From the NCBI GenBank assembly GCA_023432855.1, contig JAEZEZ010000038.1, forward strand, positions 1-11,272: a stretch of 11,272 nt of DNA, in the 5' to 3' direction. Under the pieces are notes generated by a model that was not told the DNA's origin, did not search any database, and saw only the letters and a program-made list of their open reading frames with translations. This document shows positions 5,936 through 11,272 of this stretch, piece by piece (positions within the stretch are counted from its first letter, which is position 1; every line of letters begins with the position of its first letter). The DNA comes from Pseudomonadota bacterium (lineage in GTDB: Bacteria > Pseudomonadota > Alphaproteobacteria > Caulobacterales > Caulobacteraceae). The translations under genes and the position numbers were made by a program.

Positions 5936-7696
5936 TTACATCTGCTCCGGAACCCCGATCCCGAGCAGGTCCAGGCACAGCTCCAGCTGCTTCAGCGTGG
6001 TCTGCGCCAGGCTCAGGCGCGAAGCGCGGGTGGCGGCGTCGGGCGCGGCCAGCACCGGGCAGGCGGCGTAGAACTTCGAGAAGCTCTGCGCCACTCGATA
6101 GGCGTGCTCGGCGATGAAGTTCGGCGCCCGCTTGTCGTAGGCTTCCTGCAGCGCCGTCTCGAAGGCGTCGAGCGTGAGGACCAGGTCCCGCTCGGCCGGT
6201 TTGGCGACGACGATCTCGCCCGCCTGGGCGCCCTCCCCTTCCGCCTTGCGCAGCAGGGATTTGATGCGCACCGCCTGGTAGAGCAGGTAGGGGCCGGTCT
6301 TGCCCTCGAAGCTGGTGAAGCGGTCGAGATCGAAGACGTAGGAGGTGCCGCGCCAGTTCGACAGGTCGGAGAATTTCAGCGCCGCGACCGCCACCTTGTG
6401 GGCGATGGCCTCGAACTCTTCGGCCGGCAGGTCTTCGCCCAGACCGGCCTCATGCAGGCGGGCGCGCGCCTTCTCGCGAGTCATCTCGATCAGGTCGCCG
6501 AGCTTGAGCACGCCGCCCGCGCGGGTCTTGAACGGCTTGCCGTCGGGCCCGTTCATGGTGCCGAAGCCCAGGTGCTCGAGCGAGCCTTCGGCGGCGTAGC
6601 CCGCCAGGTAGGCGGCGCGGAAAACCTGTTCGAAGTGATCGCCTTGCCGCGCATCGACGACGTAGAGGATGAGCTCCGCGTCCTGCTCCTGGCGACGGTC
6701 CAAGATCGTGGCCAGGTCGGTGGTGCCGTACATGGCCGAGCCCTCGGAGGAGAGCACCAGCAAGGGCGGCACCTTCTTGCGGTCGTCCTCGCGAGCGACG
6801 TGGACCACCAGGGCGCCCTGGTCGGGAACGGCCAGCCCCTTCGCCTTCAGGTCCTCGACCATGTCGGGGATCAGCGGGTCGGCGTCGCTCTCGCCCTTCC
6901 AAAGGTCGAAGTGCACGTCGAGCGCGGCGAAGTCGCGCTTCAGCGCGGCCATCGATACATCGTGCATGTGCTTCCACAGCGCGCGATAGCCGGGGCGGCC
7001 GGACTGCAGGTCCATGGTGGCCTTGCGGGCGCGGTCGCGGAACTCCGCATCTTCCTTGGCGCGCGCTGCGGCAGCCGGATAGAGGCGCTCGAGGTCCTCC
7101 AGCGTCACCGGGCTCTCGGCCGGGAACGGACCGTCCCCCTCGGCCATGAAGGCCTCGCCACGGCCCTCGTCGCCGAGCGCGACGATGAGCAGGCCCATCT
7201 GGAAGCCCCAGTCCCCGAAGTGGGCGTCGCCCCAGACCTGATCGCCGCGGAAGCGGAACAGGCGCTTGATCGACTCGCCGATGATGGAGGCGCGCAGGTG
7301 GCCCACGTGCATGGGCTTGGCGACATTGGGCCCGGCGTAGTCGACCACCACGCGGCGGGGCTGATCGACGATGCCGGCGCCGGCGCGCTCATCGCCGGCC
7401 ACCGCGTTCGCGCGGTCGGCGAGCGCCGCGTCCGCGAGGCGGAAATTGATGAAGCCCGGGCCGGCGATCTCGAGCGACGCGAGCCGCGGATCGTCCTTCA
7501 GCCGCCCGACCACGCGGCCGGCGATCTCGCGCGGGTTGGCTTTCGCGGCCTTGGCGGCGGCCAGGGCTCCGTTGCACTGGAAATCGGCCAGGTCGGGCCG
7601 GTCCGAGGCCGTCACCCGTCCGTAGTCCGCGGACAGCCCCTCGGCGGCGAAGGCGGCGGCGGCCGCTTCGCCCAGGGCCGCTTTCAGGTCGCTCAT
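5936..7696 (-). CDS. argS: Arginyl-tRNA synthetase
   Basis: This is a class I aminoacyl-tRNA synthetase of 586 residues, a normal length, that charges tRNA-Arg with arginine in the cytoplasm. In order it shows an N-terminal tRNA-recognition domain (about 1-110) and the catalytic signature DYAGPNVAKPMHVGHLRAS, with the HIGH motif as HVGH at 130-133. GDWGFQMGLL follows, and the degenerate KMSKS region is KPFKTRAGG at 387-395, as is usual in ArgRS. A helical DALR-type anticodon-binding domain fills about 450-586, ending LELCLDLLGIGVPEQM. The ATG overlaps the TGA of the upstream gene as ATGA (7693-7696), so the two are translationally coupled. No separate promoter is seen. The downstream palindromic repeat may end the transcript. 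Confidence 0.97.
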   Translation of the reverse strand: MSDLKAALGEAAAAAFAAEGLSADYGRVTASDRPDLADFQCNGALAAAKAAKANPREIAGRVVGRLKDDPRLASLEIAGPGFINFRLADAALADRANAVAGDERAGAGIVDQPRRVVVDYAGPNVAKPMHVGHLRASIIGESIKRLFRFRGDQVWGDAHFGDWGFQMGLLIVALGDEGRGEAFMAEGDGPFPAESPVTLEDLERLYPAAAARAKEDAEFRDRARKATMDLQSGRPGYRALWKHMHDVSMAALKRDFAALDVHFDLWKGESDADPLIPDMVEDLKAKGLAVPDQGALVVHVAREDDRKKVPPLLVLSSEGSAMYGTTDLATILDRRQEQDAELILYVVDARQGDHFEQVFRAAYLAGYAAEGSLEHLGFGTMNGPDGKPFKTRAGGVLKLGDLIEMTREKARARLHEAGLGEDLPAEEFEAIAHKVAVAALKFSDLSNWRGTSYVFDLDRFTSFEGKTGPYLLYQAVRIKSLLRKAEGEGAQAGEIVVAKPAERDLVLTLDAFETALQEAYDKRAPNFIAEHAYRVAQSFSKFYAACPVLAAPDAATRASRLSLAQTTLKQLELCLDLLGIGVPEQM

Positions 7697-8370
7697 TGCT
7701 GTCCGGTCTGGCCTGCGTTGACGCGGAACCGGCGGCCCTCGCGGTTGAACTGGGCCATCTGGGGGGTCACGTCGAAGCCGACCAGGATCTCGAAGTTCGA
7801 GCCGCTGACGGTGGCGGAGGCGCGGGGAATGGTCAGGCCCTCGATGACCTGCTCGGCTATGGCCCGGTCCGATCCACCCTCGAACTGGGTCGGGAGCTCG
7901 AAGTACTGCTTGTGCAGGACCGCGCGGTTACGCTCGGTCACCGCGATCCACCAGCGATAGGTCTTGTTCGACCTGGACGCCTTCGGCCCCTTGCCGAGGG
8001 CGAAGGCGACGGACATGTCGACGCGGATCGGCTCATCGCTCTCGTAGGCGCAACGGGATTCGACGCCCTGGATCTCGCCGGTATAGGCGACATCGGAGGT
8101 CACCTCGCGTTCGCCGGTGAACTCCACGTAGCGGGCCGCGTCGTAGAGGATCTTCACATAGGGGCACGGCCCCTGGGCGCGCACTCGCGCCAGCGGAGCC
8201 GGACCGCGCGCGCGGCGACGGTCTTCGCGCGCCTTGGCCTCTTCCTGCTTGCGCTTTTCGCGCTCCTGGCGCTCCGCTCGCTCGCGTCGGGTCTGGGCGT
8301 CGGCGTGGTCCACCGGCATGGCGGCCGTCGCCAAAAGGGTCACGGCCAGGATGGAGAGAAGGCGCCGCAT
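7693..8370 (-). CDS. Exported protein of unknown function with charged helical linker, coupled to argS
   Basis: This 225-residue protein begins with a signal peptide (MRRLLSILAVTLLATAAMPV, cleavage probably after ADA near residue 25). A very basic/acidic helical stretch rich in R, E and K follows (about 28-56, RRERAERQEREKRKQEEAK), likely a coiled coil or extended linker. The C-terminal domain (about 65-220) is mostly beta by inspection and starts at GPCPYVKILYDAARYVEF. Cysteines 69 and 107 may pair in the periplasm. I recall similar CPxVxILxDAA proteins in other Alphaproteobacteria, all uncharacterised, but I cannot name a family. The ATG at 8370 has a weak GGCGGA upstream. It is first in a two-gene unit with argS, overlapping by four bases, which is unexpected for an envelope protein and a tRNA synthetase. 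Confidence 0.82.
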   Translation of the reverse strand: MRRLLSILAVTLLATAAMPVDHADAQTRRERAERQEREKRKQEEAKAREDRRRARGPAPLARVRAQGPCPYVKILYDAARYVEFTGEREVTSDVAYTGEIQGVESRCAYESDEPIRVDMSVAFALGKGPKASRSNKTYRWWIAVTERNRAVLHKQYFELPTQFEGGSDRAIAEQVIEGLTIPRASATVSGSNFEILVGFDVTPQMAQFNREGRRFRVNAGQTGQQ

Positions 8371-8418
8371 GCTGTAATCCGCCCAAATTGATGCCGCCCG
8401 CGATGCGGGCGTTCCGAC

Positions 8419-8443
8419 TTGACCGAGTGATAAAGGCTAATCC
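8419..8443 (+). promoter_or_regulatory. Candidate housekeeping promoter of ispH, Caulobacter-type
   Basis: TTGACCG (8419-8425), 10 bases, then GCTAATCC (8436-8443) resembles the Caulobacter housekeeping sigma consensus as I recall it (TTGACGS, 10-14 bases, GCTANAWC). Transcription would begin near 8450, leaving a leader of about 35 bases before the ispH ATG. The fit supports the taxonomic guess as well as the promoter call. Confidence 0.5.
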
Positions 8444-8455
8444 GCGGCCTCGCAA
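8429..8455 (-). promoter_or_regulatory. Candidate promoter of the exported-protein/argS unit
   Basis: On the minus strand TTGCGAG (8449-8455), 12 bases, then CCTTTATC (8429-8436) is a partial match to the same consensus (6 of 8 in the -10, weaker in the -35). If real, it overlaps the ispH promoter on the other strand, so the two units would compete for polymerase. Confidence 0.28.
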
Positions 8456-8485
8456 CGAAGCGCGCGGCCTCTTAAGTTGTCGCCG

Positions 8486-9445
8486 ATGAACGCGCCCTTT
8501 CAGCCACGCCGCCCCCTGCGCCTGATCCTCGTCGCGCCGCGCGGATTCTGCGCCGGCGTGGACCGGGCCATCCAGATCGTGGAACGGGCGATCGAGAAGT
8601 ACGGCGCGCCGGTCTATGTCCGCCACGAGATCGTGCACAACAAGCATGTGGTTGAGCGCCTGAAGGCCCAGGGGGCCGTCTTCGTCGACGAGCTGGACCA
8701 GGCGCCGGACGACCGGCCCATGGTCTTTTCCGCCCACGGCGTGCCCAAGTCGGTCCCCGCCGAAGCCCAGCGGCGGCGGATGTTCTACCTCGACGCCACC
8801 TGTCCGCTGGTCTCCAAGGTGCATCTCGACGCGGAGCGGCACTTTCGCGAAGGGCTGGAGATCGTCCTCATCGGCCATGCCGGCCACCCGGAGGTGGAAG
8901 GCACGATGGGCCAGCTGCCCGACGGCGCCATCAGCCTGATCGAGACGGTCGAGGACGCCGCCGCCTTCCAGCCGCGGGATCCCGGACGACTGGCCTACGT
9001 CACCCAGACCACCCTCTCGGTGGACGACACCATCGGCATTCTGGACGTCCTGAAGCAGCGCTTCCCCGCGATCCACGCGCCACACAAGGAAGGGATCTGC
9101 TACGCCACGACGAACCGCCAGGAAGCGGTCAAGGGCATAGCGGCGGACTGCGACCTTGTCCTCGTGGTCGGCTCGCAGAACTCCTCCAACTCCCTGCGGC
9201 TGGTGGAGGTGGCGCTCAAGGCCGGCGCCCGCGACGCGCGGCTGATCGATGACGCGGCGGCGGTGGACTGGCGCTGGTTCGAGGGCGTCGCAACGGTGGG
9301 CGTCACCGCCGGCGCCTCGGCCCCCGAGACCCTGGTCGAGGCGCTGGTCGCTGCGATCGCGTCGAGGTTCGACGTCGCGGTCGAGGAAGACACCGGCGCG
9401 CGGGAGGCCGTGACCTTCAAGCTGCCCCGCGCCGTGGCGGACTAG
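8486..9445 (+). CDS. ispH: 4-hydroxy-3-methylbut-2-enyl diphosphate reductase (LytB)
   Basis: IspH catalyses the last step of the MEP isoprenoid pathway, reducing HMBPP to IPP and DMAPP with an iron-sulfur cluster. The protein has 319 residues. Its three cluster cysteines are C22 (APRGFCAGVDRA), C106 (DATCPLVSK) and C205 (KEGICYATTNRQ). The catalytic glutamate is E136 in GHPEVEGTMG, and the substrate histidines are seen in HEIVHNKHV, SAHGVPK and GHAGHPE. VGSQNSSNSLRL binds the diphosphate in the family. I chose ATG 8486; a TTG at 8477 is in frame, and neither has a strong ribosome site. The gene is monocistronic here. Its stop TAG shares a CTAG with the stop of the convergent toxin gene. In many Alphaproteobacteria ispH is followed by thrB and rnhA; here only rnhA remains nearby. 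Confidence 0.97.
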   Translation: MNAPFQPRRPLRLILVAPRGFCAGVDRAIQIVERAIEKYGAPVYVRHEIVHNKHVVERLKAQGAVFVDELDQAPDDRPMVFSAHGVPKSVPAEAQRRRMFYLDATCPLVSKVHLDAERHFREGLEIVLIGHAGHPEVEGTMGQLPDGAISLIETVEDAAAFQPRDPGRLAYVTQTTLSVDDTIGILDVLKQRFPAIHAPHKEGICYATTNRQEAVKGIAADCDLVLVVGSQNSSNSLRLVEVALKAGARDARLIDDAAAVDWRWFEGVATVGVTAGASAPETLVEALVAAIASRFDVAVEEDTGAREAVTFKLPRAVAD

Positions 9446-9831
9446 GCGGGCGAGCTGTTGGCCGATATCCACGCCGCCAAGGCGTCGATATCGATATCTC
9501 CCGCCGCCACCGAGACCATTACGCGCGTCGTCTCGACGCGGTCCGCACGCAGGCGCAGGCCGTTCTCCGCCAGGAAAAGCAGCAGGCACGTGAGGGCGGC
9601 TCGCTTGTTTCCATCGACGAACGGATGGTTGGCGGACATGGCCACCGCATAGGTGGCGGCCAGGACGCAGGGATCGACGGTTCCTTCATACTGGAAACGG
9701 TTCACCGGACGCATGAGCGCGGATTCCAGCAGGCTTTCGTCCCGCACTCCTTCGGCGCCGCCATGCAGAGCCAGGCTACGCGCGTGGAGCGCAAGCAGCG
9801 CCTCTTTGCGGATCCAGACGGGTTCGCTCAC
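9442..9831 (-). CDS. Death-on-curing (Doc) family toxin of a type II toxin-antitoxin pair
   Basis: This 129-residue protein is a Fic-fold Doc toxin. The catalytic loop is HPFVDGNKR (69-77), matching HxFx[D/N]GNKR, followed by a hydrophobic helix (AALTCLLLFLAENGL). The N-terminal IRKEALLALHARSLALHGG and RDESLLESALMRP are typical of the Doc family. In phage P1, Doc phosphorylates EF-Tu and stops translation; the same action is likely here because the loop is intact (inference). The start codon is GTG at 9831, four bases after the antitoxin stop and without a clear ribosome site, so translation probably depends on the upstream gene. That arrangement keeps toxin output below antitoxin. The stop at 9442 overlaps the ispH stop. 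Confidence 0.92.
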   Translation of the reverse strand: MSEPVWIRKEALLALHARSLALHGGAEGVRDESLLESALMRPVNRFQYEGTVDPCVLAATYAVAMSANHPFVDGNKRAALTCLLLFLAENGLRLRADRVETTRVMVSVAAGDIDIDALAAWISANSSPA

Positions 9832-9835
9832 GCCA

Positions 9836-10063
9836 CTATTTGGCCAAGGCGCGGAAGGTGTCGCGATACTCGTCCATCAGATCCTCACCGAGTGCGATCT
9901 GGCGGGCGACTTCCGGGTCGTAGGGCGATAGACGCATCGACCCATCGGGGGCCTTGGTGAGATACAGCGTATCTCCCTTGCCGATTCCCAAATCGGTCAG
10001 AGCCTCTTTGGGGAGGATCACCCCGACGGAATTTCCGATCTGCGTAAGCTTCAAGGATACCAT
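9836..10063 (-). CDS. AbrB/MazE-type antitoxin, partner of the Doc toxin
   Basis: This 75-residue protein has an N-terminal swapped-hairpin AbrB/SpoVT DNA-binding domain (LTQIGNSVGVILPKEALTDLGIGKGDTLYL, about residues 6-35). The C-terminal tail, ending MDEYRDTFRALAK, should bind and neutralise the toxin. It matches the known family of AbrB-fold partners of Doc (TIGR02609, doc_partner) rather than the Phd antitoxin of phage P1. A much longer frame continues upstream to 10528, but that part is antisense to rnhA. ATG 10063 is supported by AAGGAAG about 8-9 bases upstream, by the AbrB domain boundary and by the promoter just before it. By analogy it represses its own promoter. A sampled line is only 53 % GC, far below the flanking genes, which suggests recent acquisition. 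Confidence 0.9.
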   Translation of the reverse strand: MVSLKLTQIGNSVGVILPKEALTDLGIGKGDTLYLTKAPDGSMRLSPYDPEVARQIALGEDLMDEYRDTFRALAK

Positions 10064-10129
10064 GGACCTGCTTCCTTCCCGCCTGCGGATTATAACAGAC
10101 GTAATAACATCCAGCCAGGCGCCGCGCAG
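10064..10129. promoter_or_regulatory. AT-rich divergent promoter region of the toxin-antitoxin pair and rnhA
   Basis: The minus strand carries a perfect -10 TATAAT (10089-10094) about 26 bases before the antitoxin ATG; no good -35 is seen at 17 bases. On the same strand TGTTATTA and TGTTATAA form a direct repeat that includes the -10. It is a plausible operator for the AbrB-fold antitoxin (inference). The rnhA promoter must lie here or further left, inside the antitoxin gene, so antitoxin binding could also affect rnhA. Confidence 0.5.
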
Positions 10130-10576
10130 ATGACCGAAACGCGCGTTGCGATCTTCACCGACGGCGCCTGCCGCGGAAATCCCGGCCCCGGCGGCTGGGG
10201 CGCCATCATGATCTCCGGCGGCCACCGCAAGGAAATCTGGGGCGGCGAGGCCCTGACCACCAACAACCGCATGGAGATGACGGCCGCCATCATGGCGCTG
10301 GAGGCGCTGAAGCGGCCGTGCAGGGTCGAGCTTCACACCGACAGCAAGTACCTGCTGCAGGGCATCACCGAGTGGCTCCCCGGCTGGAAGGCGCGGGGGT
10401 GGCGGACCGCCGACAAGAAGCCGGTGAAGAACGAGGACCTGTGGAAACGGCTCGACCAGGCGCGCCTGCGCCACGACGTGACGTGGAAGTGGGTCAAGGG
10501 CCACGCCGGCCACGAACTGAACGAGCACGCCGACGCCCTGGCGAACCGGGGCATCGACGAACTGCCGTCGGGCTGA
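10130..10576 (+). CDS. rnhA: Ribonuclease HI
   Basis: This cytoplasmic endonuclease cuts the RNA strand of RNA-DNA hybrids, removing R-loops and primers. The product has 148 residues. All catalytic residues are present and offset by one from the E. coli enzyme: D11 (FTDGACRGNPGPGG), E49 (NNRMEM), D71 (HTDSKY), H125 (VKGHAGH) and D135 (EHADALAN). The basic handle WLPGWKARGWRTADKKPVKN, which grips the hybrid, is intact. The ribosome site is weak. The ATG is 66 bases from the divergent antitoxin start, and the stop lies 12 bases from the convergent NfeD gene with no terminator hairpin between them. Confidence 0.97.
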   Translation: MTETRVAIFTDGACRGNPGPGGWGAIMISGGHRKEIWGGEALTTNNRMEMTAAIMALEALKRPCRVELHTDSKYLLQGITEWLPGWKARGWRTADKKPVKNEDLWKRLDQARLRHDVTWKWVKGHAGHELNEHADALANRGIDELPSG

Positions 10577-10588
10577 GCCGCCGGGTTT

Positions 10589-11044
10589 CTAGGCCGTCCT
10601 GACCTTCAGGCGCGAGCCGGACACGCCGGTGACGACGACCCGGGTGCCGGGCGCCAGGTCCCCGCCCTCCTCCAGATCGGCCTGCCACTCGGAGCCGTCG
10701 ACGAAGGCGCGGCCGTGCCCGTCGACGAACGGGCCGGCCGCATTGCCGATCTTGCCGATCATCCGCAGGGTCTGGTCGTTGATGTCCCCGCCCTCCCCCT
10801 GGATCTGCTTCACCAGCTTCCGGGAAGCCAGGGTGGAGCCGATGGTCAGGACGGCGAACAGGGCGATGTCGATTTCCGGCCCGGTCTGCCCCGTCAGGGT
10901 GACAAGGGCGACGACGCCTGCGGAAGCGGCGGACCACAGGAGCCAGCCGGACCCGGTGCCGACCTCGATGGCCAGCAGGACCGCCCCCAGGCCCATCCAG
11001 ATCCAGAAGGGATGGGCGGCGTACAGTTCCAGTAGGGACTGCAT
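10589..11044 (-). CDS. NfeD-family membrane protein (short form, YbbJ-like)
   Basis: This 151-residue inner-membrane protein has three predicted transmembrane helices (about 12-28, 33-50 and 58-75). A cytoplasmic OB-fold domain follows (about 96-150: GKIGNAAGPFVDGHGRAFVDG, ending GTRVVVTGVSGSRLKVR). It is the short NfeD type without the protease domain, similar in size and layout to E. coli YbbJ. Short NfeD proteins pair with SPFH/stomatin proteins and are thought to help assemble or tether them in membrane microdomains. The upstream neighbour here is such a protein, ending 15 bases before this ATG. The start at 11044 has GGAGA and AGAG about 8-12 bases upstream. Confidence 0.92.
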   Translation of the reverse strand: MQSLLELYAAHPFWIWMGLGAVLLAIEVGTGSGWLLWSAASAGVVALVTLTGQTGPEIDIALFAVLTIGSTLASRKLVKQIQGEGGDINDQTLRMIGKIGNAAGPFVDGHGRAFVDGSEWQADLEEGGDLAPGTRVVVTGVSGSRLKVRTA

Positions 11045-11059
11045 CGAAGTCTCTTTCTC

Positions 11060-11272
11060 CTAGCGGCGCGGCGTGCGCGCGTCCTGCTGCTGGGTGCGCG
11101 CCGTGTTCACGAGTTCGCCCACGCCGGCGAGGGCGCCGACGAGGGAGCCCATCTCGGCCGGCACGATGACGGTCTTCTGCTGCGGCGAGTTGGCCAGCTG
11201 GGCGAACGCGTCGACGTATTTCTGGGCCACGAAGTAGTTGATGGCGTTGACGTCGCCGCGGGCGATGGCCTC
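11060..11272 (-). CDS. SPFH/stomatin-family protein (QmcA-like), C-terminal 70 residues only
   Basis: Only the C-terminal end is in the window; the gene continues past the right edge. The visible frame of 70 codons plus stop reads EAIARGDVNAINYFVAQKYV, then AFAQLANSPQQKTVIVPAEM, then GSLVGALAGVGELV. This is the usual end of QmcA/stomatin proteins, where helical repeats drive oligomer formation. A short polar tail, NTARTQQQDARTPRR, closes it. These are membrane-anchored ring-forming scaffolds linked to membrane protein quality control. It is upstream of and co-transcribed with the NfeD gene, the standard pairing. The catalytic or membrane-anchor parts cannot be judged because they are outside the window. 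Confidence 0.92.
   Translation of the reverse strand, partial: EAIARGDVNAINYFVAQKYVDAFAQLANSPQQKTVIVPAEMGSLVGALAGVGELVNTARTQQQDARTPRR

Larger units (their letters stand above)
8371..8485. other. Divergent intergenic region before ispH and the argS unit
   Basis: These 115 bases separate two divergent transcription units. They hold candidate promoters on both strands (listed separately) and a small perfect hairpin, GCCCGC/GCGGGC with a GAT loop (8396-8410). The hairpin would lie in the 5' untranslated region of the leftward mRNA. Confidence 0.5.

Noticed and set aside
6104..7960. 618-codon open frame on the plus strand
   Set aside because: It is antisense to argS, has no domain character, and is rich in Gly, Ala, Val, Asp and Arg, as expected from the complement of a GC-rich gene.
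8033..9589. 518-codon open frame on the minus strand
   Set aside because: It lies opposite ispH, whose three cluster cysteines and catalytic residues are all intact; the frame is a GC-rich shadow.
10064..10528. N-terminal extension of the antitoxin frame by 155 residues
   Set aside because: The extension is antisense to rnhA and has low-complexity shadow composition. The AbrB domain begins right at ATG 10063, with its own ribosome site and -10 box.
10577..10588. Possible terminator between rnhA and the NfeD gene
   Set aside because: Only 12 bases lie between the stop codons and they form no hairpin or T-run.

Overview
The window is GC-rich (hand counts of sampled 60-base lines give about 72-78 % in the core genes) and densely coding, with Shine-Dalgarno starts. 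I read it as chromosomal DNA of an alphaproteobacterium, most likely Caulobacterales (Caulobacter, Phenylobacterium or Brevundimonas type). The basis is overall protein character, the gcvT-gcvH-gcvPA split P-protein layout behind a tandem glycine riboswitch, a Caulobacter-style promoter before ispH, and an 'SPRKRG'-type palindromic repeat. The genus cannot be fixed from the sequence alone.

Layout. 1-3043, minus strand: a glycine cleavage operon. It has a promoter near 3040, a tandem glycine riboswitch (about 2833-3010), then gcvT, gcvH and gcvPA, the last running off the left edge. 3063-3725, minus: a secreted protein of unknown function with lower GC than its neighbours. 3875-4801, plus: a cysteine-synthase-fold PLP enzyme with an altered substrate loop. 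It converges on 4798-5808, minus, an adenine/adenosine deaminase; the two stop codons share one CTAG. 5839-5927: a paired palindromic repeat. 5936-8370, minus: argS, translationally coupled to an upstream exported protein of unknown function. 8486-9445, plus: ispH, divergent from that pair, with overlapping promoters between them. 9442-10063, minus: a doc-type toxin and its AbrB-fold antitoxin partner, with its own AT-rich promoter. Its toxin stop shares a CTAG with the ispH stop. 10130-10576, plus: rnhA. 10589-11272, minus: an NfeD-family membrane protein preceded by the C-terminal end of an SPFH/stomatin protein, a known two-gene membrane operon.

How it fits together. Most of the window is housekeeping: one-carbon metabolism under glycine control, tRNA charging, isoprenoid synthesis, R-loop and primer removal, and membrane quality control. 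The accessory parts are the toxin-antitoxin pair, the low-GC secreted protein and the palindromic repeat. The toxin-antitoxin pair sits between ispH and rnhA, where many alphaproteobacteria (from memory) carry thrB, so it looks like an insertion into or replacement within a conserved cluster. I found no CRISPR array, tRNA, rRNA or transposase. No dramatic new system is evident. The best leads are the toxin-antitoxin insertion, the altered cysteine-synthase-like enzyme and the two unknown exported proteins.
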